In this document: piece by piece, positions 8,672-19,131 of the stretch
How positions within the stretch are numbered: position 1 is the stretch's first letter
Layout of the letters: the number at the start of each line of letters is the position of its first letter
Assembly: GCF_000695795.1 (NCBI RefSeq)
Contig: NZ_JNCA01000001.1
Span: forward strand, 124,001 to 188,000
DNA from: Flavobacterium seoulense
Lineage (GTDB): Bacteria > Bacteroidota > Bacteroidia > Flavobacteriales > Flavobacteriaceae
DNA length: 64,000 bases
Reading direction: 5' to 3'
Notes under the pieces: generated by a model
Database searches by the model: none
The model's input: only the letters and a program-made list of their open reading frames with translations
What the model was told of the DNA's origin: nothing
Translations under genes and position numbers: made by a program

Positions 8672-10516
8672 ATGTGTGGAATAGTTGGTTATATAGGTCA
8701 TAGAGAGGCTTATCCTGTTGTTATTAAAGGTTTAAAAAGACTGGAATACCGTGGGTATGATAGTGCAGGAGTTATGGTTTATGACGGAGCTCTTAAACTT
8801 TGTAAAACAAAAGGGAAAGTAGTTGGTCTGGAAGAGCGCGCTTTGAAAGAGATTACTACTAGCGGAACTATTGGAATTGGTCACACAAGGTGGGCAACTC
8901 ATGGTGTTCCAAATGATGTGAACTCACATCCACATCTTTCTAATTCAGGAGAATTAGCGATTGTTCATAATGGAATTATTGAAAACTATGCTCCATTAAA
9001 AGAGGAATTGGTAAAGCGTGGTTATGTTTTTCATTCAGATACTGATACTGAAGTATTGGTGAATTTGATTGAAGAAGTTCAGAAAAAAGAAAACCTGAAA
9101 TTAGGAAAAGCAGTTCAATTGGCACTTAATCAAGTGGTAGGTGCTTATGCAATTGCTGTTTTTGATAAAAAAAATCCTGTCGAAATTGTTGCAGCTCGTT
9201 TAGGAAGTCCATTAGCAATTGGGGTAGGTGAGGAAGAATATTTTATTGCTTCTGATGCTTCTCCTTTTATCGAATATACCTCAAATGCGGTATATTTAGA
9301 AGATGGAGAAATGGCTAATATCAGTCTTCGTAAGCCAATTAAAATCAGAAAAATTAAAGATGATAGTTTAGTCGATCCTTATATTCAGGAGCTTCAAATG
9401 AATTTGGAGCAAATTGAAAAAGGAGGATTCGATCATTTTATGTTAAAAGAAATTTTCGAACAACCGAGTGTTATTAAAGATACTTACAGAGGTAGATTAC
9501 ATGCTGATAAAGGAATTATTCAGATGTCTGGAATTGAAGATAATCTGGAGAAATTCTTAAACGCTGACAGAATTATTATTGTGGCTTGTGGTACTTCATG
9601 GCACGCTGGTTTGGTAGCTGAGTATATTATTGAAGAATTTGCCCGTATTTCTGTTGAAGTAGAATATGCATCAGAATTTAGATATAGAAATCCAATTATT
9701 AATAGTAAAGATGTAGTTATTGCAATTTCACAATCAGGAGAAACTGCTGATACTATGGCGGCTATTAAGTTGGCTAAAGAGCAAGGTGCTTTTGTTTTTG
9801 GAGTTTGTAATGTGGTGGGTTCTTCTATTTCGAGAGAATCTCACGCAGGTGCTTACACGCATGCAGGTCCGGAAATTGGAGTAGCTTCAACTAAAGCATT
9901 TACAACTCAAATTACGGTATTAACTATGTTGGCTTTGCGTTTAGCAAAAGCAAAAGGTACTTTAACTCATTCTGATTTTCACAGGTATTTGTTGGAATTA
10001 GAGTTGATTCCGGAGAAAGTAAAAGAGGCTTTGGGAACTATTGAAAGAGCAAAAGAAATTGCAGCTGCGTTTAAAGATGCGCCTAATTGCTTGTATTTAG
10101 GACGTGGTTATAATTTTCCGGTAGCTTTAGAAGGTGCTTTAAAGCTTAAAGAAATATCATATATACATGCTGAAGGTTATCCGGCTGCTGAGATGAAACA
10201 CGGTCCAATTGCTTTGATTGATGAGCAAATGCCAGTTGTGGTTATTGCGCCTAAGCAAGGACACTATGATAAAATAGTTAGTAATATTCAGGAAATTAAG
10301 TCAAGAAGCGGTAAAATTATCGCTGTAGTGACTAAAGGTGATACTCAGGTTAGAGAATTAGCTGATTATGTTATCGAAATTCCGGAAACTTCAGATGCTT
10401 TGTCGCCGTTGATTACTACTATTCCATTGCAGTTATTGTCTTATTACATCGCTGTTTATAGAGATTGTAATGTTGATCAGCCTCGAAATTTGGCAAAATC
10501 AGTTACTGTAGAGTAG
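8672..10516 (+). CDS. glmS: glutamine--fructose-6-phosphate aminotransferase (isomerizing)
   Basis: A 614-residue cytoplasmic enzyme making glucosamine-6-phosphate from fructose-6-phosphate and glutamine, the entry step to peptidoglycan and LPS amino sugars. The N-terminal nucleophile Cys2 starts the glutaminase domain (MCGIVGYIG), with RLEYRGYDSAG and GHTRWATHG following. Two SIS sugar-isomerase domains follow (ACGTSWHAG, SQSGETADT near 350; GRGYNFPVALEG near 480), and the C-terminus LAKSVTVE is the canonical one. Last gene of the operon; a strong terminator follows. Confidence 0.98.
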   Translation: MCGIVGYIGHREAYPVVIKGLKRLEYRGYDSAGVMVYDGALKLCKTKGKVVGLEERALKEITTSGTIGIGHTRWATHGVPNDVNSHPHLSNSGELAIVHNGIIENYAPLKEELVKRGYVFHSDTDTEVLVNLIEEVQKKENLKLGKAVQLALNQVVGAYAIAVFDKKNPVEIVAARLGSPLAIGVGEEEYFIASDASPFIEYTSNAVYLEDGEMANISLRKPIKIRKIKDDSLVDPYIQELQMNLEQIEKGGFDHFMLKEIFEQPSVIKDTYRGRLHADKGIIQMSGIEDNLEKFLNADRIIIVACGTSWHAGLVAEYIIEEFARISVEVEYASEFRYRNPIINSKDVVIAISQSGETADTMAAIKLAKEQGAFVFGVCNVVGSSISRESHAGAYTHAGPEIGVASTKAFTTQITVLTMLALRLAKAKGTLTHSDFHRYLLELELIPEKVKEALGTIERAKEIAAAFKDAPNCLYLGRGYNFPVALEGALKLKEISYIHAEGYPAAEMKHGPIALIDEQMPVVVIAPKQGHYDKIVSNIQEIKSRSGKIIAVVTKGDTQVRELADYVIEIPETSDALSPLITTIPLQLLSYYIAVYRDCNVDQPRNLAKSVTVE

Positions 10517-10540
10517 AAAAATATTATAATTAAAAGTAGA

Positions 10541-10570
10541 AAAAGCAAGGTAAATCGCCTTGCTTTTTTT
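10541..10570 (+). terminator. terminator of the glmS operon
   Basis: A 10-bp inverted repeat (10541-10550 with 10558-10567) with a 7-nt loop runs directly into a T tract, 25 bp after the glmS stop codon. Confidence 0.85.
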
Positions 10571-10748
10571 GTTTAAAATGGATTTTGATTGGGTGAATTA
10601 TTAAAAAAATAATTTTATAACATATTTTTTGTTAAATATTGATTTTTATGTGTAAATTTAATTAGTCAGAAACGCTTTGTTTTTTTGGTGATGTGATTAG
10701 TGAAAGTTAATGGCTTTTAAAGATATAAATCAATAAAAACTGAATCAT

Positions 10749-13610
10749 ATGAGAGCGTATTTATTTTTTTTATCGTTGTTTTTCTGTGGTATAATACAGG
10801 CACAGAATTCTATTCAGGGCACAGTTGTCGAAAATAATCTACCAGTTATTGGTGCCAATGTTAAAGTGATTGGCGATTCTGGCGGTACTGTAACCGACAG
10901 TGACGGAAAGTTTATCCTGAAAACTAACTCGAAATTTCCTTTTGAAATTGAAGTGAGTAGTGTAGGTTTTGAATCGAAAAAAATTACCGTCAATTCGAGT
11001 AAACAAACAATTAATGTTATTCTAAAAGAAGAGCAAACCTTATTAGATGAAATTGTTGTTTCGGCATCCAGAACACCAGAAAGAGTTTTTGAATCACCCG
11101 TTACTATTGAAAGAATGGGTATTGCTGATGTGAAAAAAACGGCATCTCCCAGTTTTTATGATGGATTGGAAAATTTGAAAGAAGTACAAATGAATACCAG
11201 TAGTTTGTCTTTCAAATCAATCAATACTCGTGGTTTTGCAACAGTTGCCAATTCTCGTTTTCTGCAATTGGTGGACGGAATGGATAATTCTTCTCCTTTA
11301 TTAAACTTTGTTTTAGGTAATATGGTTGGTATTTCTGAAATTGATGTTCAAAATGTTGAATTGTTGCCTGGTGCTTCTTCTGCTTTGTATGGTGCAAATG
11401 CTTTTAACGGGATTATGTTCATGAATAGTAAAAGTCCTTTTACTTATCAGGGAATAACCGCTTACGCAAAATACGGTCAGACGAGTCAAAAGGCGGCCGG
11501 CACGAATGATTTTATTGATTATGGTATTCGAATGGCACACGCATTTGATAAACATTTTGCTGCCAAAGCAAATTTCACTTACATGCGTGGAACCGATTGG
11601 TTTGCGACAAATTATAATGATAAAACAGTAGCGGGAAGAGACAGAAGTAATCCTAATTATGACGGAATCAACGTGTATGGTGATGAGGTTATAACTAATA
11701 TTTATAATGTAGGACAAACAATGATTGCTAATGGCCGATGGGCAGCTGCTGGTTTACCTGCTAGTTTTGCAGAGTTATTGCCTAAAGAAAATGTGTCAAG
11801 AACGGGTTATAATGAAACGGATTTGACTGATAACAAAGCGAGTAATACTAAAATCGACCTTTCGCTTCATTTTAGACCTTTTGGAGATGAAAATTTTGAA
11901 ATTATTTGGTTGAGTAAATTTGGTTACGGAAATGCTGTTTACCAAGGAGCCAATCGTTATTATTTGAATAATTTTTTCATGCAACAGCATAAAATAGAAT
12001 TCAAAGGAAAAAACTTTTACTTAAGAGGTTATACTACATCTGAAGATGGAGGTCAGTCTTATGATATGCTTTTTACAGGAATTAATGTTAATAGAGCATG
12101 GAAAGCTGATGATGTTTGGTTTGGTACTTATGCAGCAAATTATGCTGGAGCAGTTGGAAATCCTGCGAGTCCGTTGTTTAATAATCCTGCAGGCGCACAT
12201 GCTTATGCAAGATCACAGGCTGATGTGGGCAGATTAATGCCGGGTACAGCTGCTTTTAAAAATGCTTTTAATTCGGTTATTGCTGAACCAGATGTTTTGA
12301 CAGGTTCGCGATTAGTTGATAATTCTAAGATTTATCATTCTGATGCGAATTATAATTTCAAAGATCAAATTAAGTTTGCAGAAATTCAGTTAGGAGGTTC
12401 TTTTAGAGAATACCAATTAAATTCTCATGGAAGAATTTATACAGATGATAACGGGCCTATTCACTATAGTGAATATGGTGCTTATGTTCAAATGATGAAA
12501 AAATTTATGGACGAAAGATTGAAATTTACAGGATCATTGCGATATGATAAATCTCAAAATTTTGATGGAAATTATTCTCCAAGATTATCTTTAGTGTATG
12601 CTGGAGGTGAAAGTAAAAAACATAATTTCAGAGCTTCTTTTCAAACAGGTTTTAGAAATCCTACTACTCAGGATCAATACATAGGATTTAATGTGGGGAA
12701 CGCTGTGTTAATAGGTTCGGCTCCTGATAATTTATTGCGTTATTCAGAAACATTGCCAGTTAGTACGGCTACAGGTCAGTTTTTGGCAGGTGGAGCAACT
12801 AAAGTTATGACTGGAGAAAATGCTTATAATAATTCATATACGGCAACAACAGTTCAGGCGTTTGCTGCTCTGGCACCGACAAATCCTGTTGCTGCTTCAG
12901 CTTTGTTGAGAAGGACTAATGTAGGTTATGTACAGCCAGAACAGGTTAAGGCATTTGAATTGGGTTATCGTTCTTATGTGAGTAAAACGACTGTGGATAT
13001 TAGTGCTTATTATAATATTTATAATGACTTTATTGGTAATTTAAATGTAGTTGCTCCTTATTATGGTACTACCCAGGATGCTCCAAATCCGTTGGCTGGC
13101 CCTACTGATCCGGGTGCTCAGACATTGCATGCACTTCAAAACGGAAATTTTAGAGCCTATCAATTATATACTAATGCTGCTGTTGAGATACAATCATTTG
13201 GTTTTGGTGTAGGGATTAATAGAAAAGTCTATAAAGATTTTGAATTCGGAATTAATTACAATTATGCTGAATTTAGTTTTGATCAGGAAAAAGATCCTAG
13301 TTTTGAAGCGGGATTTAATACCCCAAAACATAGAGCGAAAGCTTCTTTTGGAAATGAAAAATTATTTAAAAATTTTGGTTTTAATGTAAGCGGAAGATGG
13401 AATAGTGAGTATTTATGGCAATCAAGTATGGTGGATGGTATGATTGATGCGGCTACTGTTTTTGATGCGCAAATAAATTATTCGATGCCAAATCTTAAAT
13501 CAACATTAAAAATAGGTGCTTCTAATATTGCTGGTAAAGAATATGCACAAGTTTTAGGTGCAGGTTTGATAGGTCAGCAATATTTTGTGGCTTGGACAAT
13601 AAATCCATAA
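10749..13610 (+). CDS. TonB-dependent outer-membrane receptor with carboxypeptidase-like N-domain
   Basis: A 953-residue outer-membrane importer. In order it has a signal peptide (MRAYLFFLSLFFCGIIQAQ), a carboxypeptidase-D regulatory-like domain (QGTVVENNLPVIGANVKV to about residue 95), a TonB-box-like LLDEIVVSASRTPE near 98-111, a plug with NTRGFATVANSRFLQLVDG and LLPGASSALYGANAFNG, and a long beta-barrel. It is shorter than a SusC protein, has no susD neighbour and stands alone between terminators, so a siderophore, vitamin or metal ligand is as likely as a sugar. The substrate cannot be read from sequence. Confidence 0.9.
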   Translation: MRAYLFFLSLFFCGIIQAQNSIQGTVVENNLPVIGANVKVIGDSGGTVTDSDGKFILKTNSKFPFEIEVSSVGFESKKITVNSSKQTINVILKEEQTLLDEIVVSASRTPERVFESPVTIERMGIADVKKTASPSFYDGLENLKEVQMNTSSLSFKSINTRGFATVANSRFLQLVDGMDNSSPLLNFVLGNMVGISEIDVQNVELLPGASSALYGANAFNGIMFMNSKSPFTYQGITAYAKYGQTSQKAAGTNDFIDYGIRMAHAFDKHFAAKANFTYMRGTDWFATNYNDKTVAGRDRSNPNYDGINVYGDEVITNIYNVGQTMIANGRWAAAGLPASFAELLPKENVSRTGYNETDLTDNKASNTKIDLSLHFRPFGDENFEIIWLSKFGYGNAVYQGANRYYLNNFFMQQHKIEFKGKNFYLRGYTTSEDGGQSYDMLFTGINVNRAWKADDVWFGTYAANYAGAVGNPASPLFNNPAGAHAYARSQADVGRLMPGTAAFKNAFNSVIAEPDVLTGSRLVDNSKIYHSDANYNFKDQIKFAEIQLGGSFREYQLNSHGRIYTDDNGPIHYSEYGAYVQMMKKFMDERLKFTGSLRYDKSQNFDGNYSPRLSLVYAGGESKKHNFRASFQTGFRNPTTQDQYIGFNVGNAVLIGSAPDNLLRYSETLPVSTATGQFLAGGATKVMTGENAYNNSYTATTVQAFAALAPTNPVAASALLRRTNVGYVQPEQVKAFELGYRSYVSKTTVDISAYYNIYNDFIGNLNVVAPYYGTTQDAPNPLAGPTDPGAQTLHALQNGNFRAYQLYTNAAVEIQSFGFGVGINRKVYKDFEFGINYNYAEFSFDQEKDPSFEAGFNTPKHRAKASFGNEKLFKNFGFNVSGRWNSEYLWQSSMVDGMIDAATVFDAQINYSMPNLKSTLKIGASNIAGKEYAQVLGAGLIGQQYFVAWTINP

Positions 13611-13655
13611 CGGTATTCTTGTAATTGAGCATTATAAGATTAAGGTTTTTGGATG

Positions 13656-13690
13656 AAAAATCACTTCTTTTTTCAAGGAAGTGATTTTTT
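13656..13690 (+). terminator. terminator of the TonB-dependent receptor gene
   Basis: A perfect 12-bp inverted repeat (13656-13667 with 13678-13689) has a 10-nt loop and ends in a T tract. Confidence 0.85.
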
Positions 13691-13778
13691 GTTTTTCAGC
13701 AAAACATTCGTTTTTACAATGGTTCCTGAGCTGTTTTTTTATCGAATTTTATTTTTTTATGTTTTTTGAATAAAATTG

Positions 13779-13808
13779 TTGATTTTTTATTTTAAAAAAT
13801 TATCTTTG
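13779..13808 (+). promoter_or_regulatory. candidate promoter of atpD-atpC
   Basis: A -7 element TATCTTTG (13801-13808) is preceded at 19-bp spacing by TTG (13779-13781), a good match to the Bacteroidota TTG-N19-TAnnTTTG arrangement. It implies a leader of about 80 nt before the atpD ATG. Confidence 0.65.
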
Positions 13809-13889
13809 CGCTCTGAAAAAACACCTAAATCATTGAATTTTGATAAGGTAAGTTTTGTAAACCTAAATAGCTGTTTAATAAATACATAA

Positions 13890-15404
<1,515 letters not shown>

Positions 15405-15417
15405 TATAAAGTTATAA

Positions 15418-15489
15418 GTTATGAGTTATAGGTTGTGAGTTAGGCAATTGCTTTACTAGACTTTTAACTCATAACGCATAACCCATAAC
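15418..15489. repeat. imperfect inverted repeat between atpD and atpC
   Basis: The 25-nt arms at 15418-15442 and 15465-15489 are about 84% complementary and made of GTTATGAGTTATA-like heptad/octad units. It fills nearly the whole 94-bp gap between two genes of one operon. It has no T tract and looks like a dispersed intergenic repeat that would fold as an RNA hairpin. Confidence 0.7.
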
Positions 15490-15498
15490 TCAAAAATT

Positions 15499-15780
15499 AT
15501 GATTTTAGAAATAGTATCACCAGAAGCAACATTGTTTAAAGGAGAAGTTACATCAGTAACGGTTCCGGGAGTAAACGGAAGTTTCCAAATTTTAAACAAT
15601 CACGCTCCTATAGTTTCCTTACTTCAAAAAGGGACTGTTAAAATTACAGCTCCGAGTTTTAAGTTTAGCAAAGAAGCAGCAAAATTGTTTGCGAAAGTAA
15701 ATGATCAAAACTATACGTTAGCTATTTCTTCAGGAACTATCGAAATGAAAGACAATAAAGTAATTGTTTTAGTTGACTAA
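15499..15780 (+). CDS. atpC: F1F0 ATP synthase subunit epsilon (short form)
   Basis: A 93-residue epsilon subunit of the F1 central stalk. The beta-sandwich domain is clear (LEIVSPEATLFKGEVTSV, then VNGSFQILNNHAPIVSLL). The C-terminal two-helix hairpin that inhibits the enzyme in E. coli-type epsilon (about 135 residues) is absent; the protein ends after the sandwich strand KVIVLVD. Short epsilon subunits are known in this phylum. It follows atpD after a 94-bp repeat-filled gap and is closed by a strong terminator. Confidence 0.93.
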   Translation: MILEIVSPEATLFKGEVTSVTVPGVNGSFQILNNHAPIVSLLQKGTVKITAPSFKFSKEAAKLFAKVNDQNYTLAISSGTIEMKDNKVIVLVD

Positions 15781-15802
15781 GATAATTAAGGTTTATATGA
15801 AT

Positions 15803-15832
15803 ACGTCAAGCTTTTGCTTGGCGTTTTTTTTT
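15803..15832 (+). terminator. terminator of atpD-atpC
   Basis: A 9-bp stem (15803-15811 with 15816-15824, one G-T pair) has a TTTT loop and a run of nine T. It lies 22 bp after the atpC stop and just before bioF. Confidence 0.9.
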
Positions 15833-15839
15833 ACTTTTG
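15832..15839 (+). promoter_or_regulatory. candidate -7 element of bioF operon
   Basis: TACTTTTG matches TAnnTTTG and sits only 5 bp before the bioF ATG at 15845, overlapping the end of the atpC terminator. If used, the bioF mRNA would be leaderless or nearly so. The -33 region is weak (TTTTG at 15812-15816, spacing 15). Confidence 0.4.
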
Positions 15840-15844
15840 ATTTT

Positions 15845-16990
15845 ATGAAACAACTTCCTAATATTCTTAAAGCAAAATTAGAATCCAGAATTCAAAATAA
15901 TGCATTGCGACAATTGCCCTTTGGTAATAGTTTAGTTGATTTTGCTTCCAATGATTATCTTGGTTTTTCAAAATCTGAATCTATTTTTAAAGAAACCCAT
16001 AAATATTTATTGGATAATAATTATACTCAAAATGGAGCAACGGGTTCACGTCTGCTCTCAGGAAATCATCAGCTGTATCTGGATGCAGAAGCTCATATTG
16101 CGCAGTTTCATCAATCAGAAAGTGCTTTGATTTTTAATTCGGGTTATGATGCTAATGTAGGTTTTTTTAGTTCGGTTCCACAAAAAGGCGATTTGATTTT
16201 GTATGACGAATTATGTCATGCTTCCATTCGTGACGGAATTCAATTGTCTTATGCGAAATCCTATAAATTCAATCATAATGATTTTGAAGATTTAGAACGT
16301 TTAATTCTTAGTAACCCAAATACAACTATTTACATTGCGACCGAAAGTGTCTTTTCTATGGATGGTGATGCACCAAATTTAGAAGAACTAGTTGATTTAT
16401 CTGAAAAACATAATTGTTATTTAGTGCTTGATGAAGCACATGCTTTGGGTGTTTTTGGAGATAAAGGACAGGGATTGGTTCAGGAATTTGGTTTTGAGGA
16501 CAAAATTTTTGCGCGAATCATGACTTTCGGAAAAGGTTTAGGTTGTCATGGAGCAGCTATTTTAGGAAGTTTAGAATTGAAGCAATATTTGGTTAATTTT
16601 GCTAGGAGTTTCATTTACACAACTGGACTTTCTCCGCATTCGGTAGCTACAATTTTAGTTGCTTATAAACATTTGGAAATAGAGAAAGAAAATATTGAGC
16701 AACTTATTCAAAATATTATTCATTTCAATCAACAAAAGAATTTATTGGGTTTGAAACCTATTTTTGTTAGATCTAAGTCATCCATTCAATCGGTTATTAT
16801 TCCTGGAAATGAAAAGGTGAAATCTATTGCTAAGCAAATTCAGGAAAAAGGTTTTGATGTCAAAGCCATTCTTTCGCCTACGGTACCGGCAGGTCAGGAA
16901 CGATTGCGTTTTTGTTTACATGCTTTTAATTCGAAAGAAGAAATCTCGAATGTTTTGCAGTTATTGAGTGAGATAGTTTTTAAAAGTTAA
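15845..16990 (+). CDS. bioF: 8-amino-7-oxononanoate synthase
   Basis: A 381-residue PLP enzyme that condenses pimeloyl-ACP/CoA with alanine in the first committed ring-building step of biotin synthesis. Motifs are the FASNDYLG opening, GATGSRLLSGN, DEAHALGVFG for cofactor contacts, and the PLP lysine Lys230 in FGKGLGCHG. The frame extends upstream to 15773, but that start would overlap atpC and translate across the atpC terminator. The ATG at 15845 (MKQLPN) gives the normal family length. First gene of the bioF-bioD-bioA-KAS cluster. Confidence 0.96.
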   Translation: MKQLPNILKAKLESRIQNNALRQLPFGNSLVDFASNDYLGFSKSESIFKETHKYLLDNNYTQNGATGSRLLSGNHQLYLDAEAHIAQFHQSESALIFNSGYDANVGFFSSVPQKGDLILYDELCHASIRDGIQLSYAKSYKFNHNDFEDLERLILSNPNTTIYIATESVFSMDGDAPNLEELVDLSEKHNCYLVLDEAHALGVFGDKGQGLVQEFGFEDKIFARIMTFGKGLGCHGAAILGSLELKQYLVNFARSFIYTTGLSPHSVATILVAYKHLEIEKENIEQLIQNIIHFNQQKNLLGLKPIFVRSKSSIQSVIIPGNEKVKSIAKQIQEKGFDVKAILSPTVPAGQERLRFCLHAFNSKEEISNVLQLLSEIVFKS

Positions 16991-16999
16991 TTCATGGTG

Positions 17000-17033
17000 A
17001 ACTTTGCGCTTTCTTTGCGAACTTTGCGGTTAA
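17000..17033. repeat. CTTTGCG-type dispersed repeat, single arm
   Basis: Three CTTTGCG units (17002, 17013, 17022) at about 10-bp spacing, ending TTTGCGGTTAAA, fill the 52-bp gap between bioF and bioD. The same units occur as one or both arms near 19.0, 26.3 and 30.7 kb. Confidence 0.65.
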
Positions 17034-17042
17034 ATAAGAAAT

Positions 17043-17663
17043 ATGAAATTATTTATAACAGGAATTGGAACCGATGTAGGTAAAACCATTGCCTCAGCAA
17101 TTATAACAGAAGCTTTAGAAGCCGATTATTGGAAACCAGTACAGGCAGGAGATTTAGATACCTCCGACAGTCATAAAATCAAGTCTTTTATATCGAATGA
17201 AAAAACAGTTATTCATTCAAATAGTTATGCTTTAAATACTCCAGCCAGTCCTCATCTTGCAGCTGAAATTGATGGAATTACTATTAATTTGAAACAAATT
17301 CAGGAACCTGAAACTAAAAATCATTTGGTTATTGAAGGAGCTGGAGGGCTTTTTGTTCCATTGAATGATTCCGATTGTGTTATTGATTTAATTCAGCCCG
17401 ATTATAAAGTAATTGTGGTTTCCCGTCATTATTTGGGTAGTATCAATCATACGTTGCTTACTATAGAGGCTTTAGAAAGTCGAAAAATAGCCATTGCGGG
17501 AATTTTGTTTAATGGTAACGAAAATCAATCTACAGAATCTATTATCTTGAATAAGGCAGGCGTAAAATATATTGGAAGAATAGACCAAGAACCGTATTTT
17601 GACCAAAATGTAATTCGGGAATATGCTGATTTGTTTCGAGACGAGCTGTTGAAACTTCAATAG
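17043..17663 (+). CDS. bioD: dethiobiotin synthetase
   Basis: A 206-residue ATP-dependent carboxylase closing the ureido ring of dethiobiotin from diaminopelargonate and CO2. The P-loop GIGTDVGKT is at residues 7-15, the substrate-contacting KPVQAGDLDTSDS segment follows, and EGAGGLFVPLN lies near residue 100. Length matches the family (about 205-225). It lies between bioF and bioA in the same orientation. Enzymes of consecutive steps are encoded together, although the gaps (52 and 69 bp) carry repeat-like DNA. Confidence 0.96.
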   Translation: MKLFITGIGTDVGKTIASAIITEALEADYWKPVQAGDLDTSDSHKIKSFISNEKTVIHSNSYALNTPASPHLAAEIDGITINLKQIQEPETKNHLVIEGAGGLFVPLNDSDCVIDLIQPDYKVIVVSRHYLGSINHTLLTIEALESRKIAIAGILFNGNENQSTESIILNKAGVKYIGRIDQEPYFDQNVIREYADLFRDELLKLQ

Positions 17664-17732
17664 TAATTTCAAAAATCAATTTCAATGCCGAAATCTGAAA
17701 TCAAAATTCGGTAATCTTCAATCATAAATCAA

Positions 17733-19004
17733 ATGAATTTAATCGAAAAAGACCGCCAATACCTTTGGCATCCTTATACCCAACATAAAACAGCTCAAAC
17801 GCCAGTTGCAATTACTAAAGGCGAAGGTGCCTTGCTTTGGGACGAAAACAATAAAGAATACATCGATGCTATTGCTTCCTGGTGGGTGAATCCTTTTGGG
17901 CACAGTAATAAATTTATAGCCGATGCTATTTATAAGCAATTAACCACTTTAGAACATGTTCTTTTTGGAGGTTTTACGCATGAACCTGCAGTTGCTTTGG
18001 CGGAAAAACTGATGACTATTTTGCCTGAAAACCAACAAAAAATATTTTTTTCCGATAATGGTTCGACTTCGGTGGAAGTCGCTATCAAAGTAGCCTTGCA
18101 GTATTTTTTCAATAAAGACGAAAAACGAACTACCATCATTGCTTTTGAAGATGCTTTTCATGGTGATACTTTTGCGGCTATGGCAGCTAGCGGAATTTCG
18201 TTTTATACCCAGGCTTTTCAGGGAATGTTTATAGATGTGGTGCGAATTCCAGTTCCGTTAAAAGGTCAGGAACAGCAGAGTTTTGATGCTTTGAAAAAAG
18301 TAATTCAGGAATACAATTGTGCCGGATTTATTTTTGAGCCTTTGGTGCAGGGAGCAGCAGGAATGGTCATGTATGAAGCTGAGGCTTTGGATGAATTAAT
18401 TAAAATTTGCAAAGACAATAATGTACTTACCATTGCTGATGAAGTAATGACCGGTTTTGGGAAAACAGGGAAGACTTTTGCAATGGATTATACGGAGGAA
18501 AAACCGGATATGATGTGCTTGTCTAAAGCATTGACTGCCGGAACAATTCCGATGGCGATAACTACTTTTACGCAGGAAATTTTTGAAGCATTTTATGATG
18601 ACGATATCAATAAAGCCTTGTTTCACGGACACACTTTTACCGCTAATCCTACAGGTTGCGCAGCGGCTTTAGCCAGTTTAGATTTGTTGCAAACTCAAGA
18701 AATGCAGGCTAATTTGATTCGTGTGAATGCTAATCATTTGTCGTTTGAAGAACGTATTAAGAATCATCCAAAAGTGACTACCACACGGGTTTTAGGGACT
18801 ATTTTTGCATTGGAAATAAAGAAAGAAAACGAAGAAACCTATTACGGAACAATGCGTACTAAGTTGTATAATTTCTTTATCGAAAACGGAATCGTTTTAA
18901 GGCCTGTAGGGAATATCGTTTATATTTTGCCTCCATATATTATCACTGATAAGCAATTGCAAAAAGTCTATGAAGTGGTCGAAAAAGCATTGGAAATAGT
19001 TTAA
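17733..19004 (+). CDS. bioA: adenosylmethionine--8-amino-7-oxononanoate aminotransferase
   Basis: A 423-residue class-III PLP aminotransferase that converts 8-amino-7-oxononanoate to 7,8-diaminopelargonate with S-adenosylmethionine as amino donor. The N-terminus LWHPYTQHKT and ASWWVNPFGH are typical of BioA rather than of other class-III enzymes. FSDNGSTSVEVAIK, IFEPLVQGAAGM, IADEVMTGFGKTG and the PLP lysine Lys265 (CLSKALTAG) are all visible. Acts between BioF and BioD. Confidence 0.97.
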   Translation: MNLIEKDRQYLWHPYTQHKTAQTPVAITKGEGALLWDENNKEYIDAIASWWVNPFGHSNKFIADAIYKQLTTLEHVLFGGFTHEPAVALAEKLMTILPENQQKIFFSDNGSTSVEVAIKVALQYFFNKDEKRTTIIAFEDAFHGDTFAAMAASGISFYTQAFQGMFIDVVRIPVPLKGQEQQSFDALKKVIQEYNCAGFIFEPLVQGAAGMVMYEAEALDELIKICKDNNVLTIADEVMTGFGKTGKTFAMDYTEEKPDMMCLSKALTAGTIPMAITTFTQEIFEAFYDDDINKALFHGHTFTANPTGCAAALASLDLLQTQEMQANLIRVNANHLSFEERIKNHPKVTTTRVLGTIFALEIKKENEETYYGTMRTKLYNFFIENGIVLRPVGNIVYILPPYIITDKQLQKVYEVVEKALEIV

Positions 19005-19018
19005 ATTTGCTGAAAATT

Positions 19019-19117
19019 TTTCACAAAGATTCACTGAGGTAAACGCAAAGTTCCGCTAAGTTATTTTATAAAAATTTTGTGTATCTCTGCGAAAATTCTT
19101 TGCGAATCTTCGTGTAA
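19019..19117. repeat. CTTTGCG-type repeat, two inverted arms
   Basis: Left arm TTCACAAAGATTC (from 19020) pairs with the right arm GAATCTTCGTGTAA (19104-19117); inside are CGCAAAG (left) and CTCTGCG/CTTTGCG (right). It fills the 127-bp gap between bioA and the ketoacyl synthase gene. It could fold in the operon mRNA. Confidence 0.7.
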
Positions 19118-19131
19118 TAAAATAAAAAATC

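Noticed and set aside
11313..11717. 134-codon minus-strand frame inside the TonB receptor gene
   Set aside because: It lies wholly antisense to a well-supported gene, its Ile/Ser-rich composition is typical of shadow frames, and it has no domain.
15773..15844. Upstream extension of bioF to 15773
   Set aside because: It would overlap atpC and run through its terminator stem and T tract; the added residues are low-complexity and the start at 15845 gives the normal BioF length.
17664..17732. Terminator between bioD and bioA
   Set aside because: Only a 5-bp CCGAA/TTCGG pairing with a long loop and no T tract; more likely unstructured repeat-like DNA within the operon.
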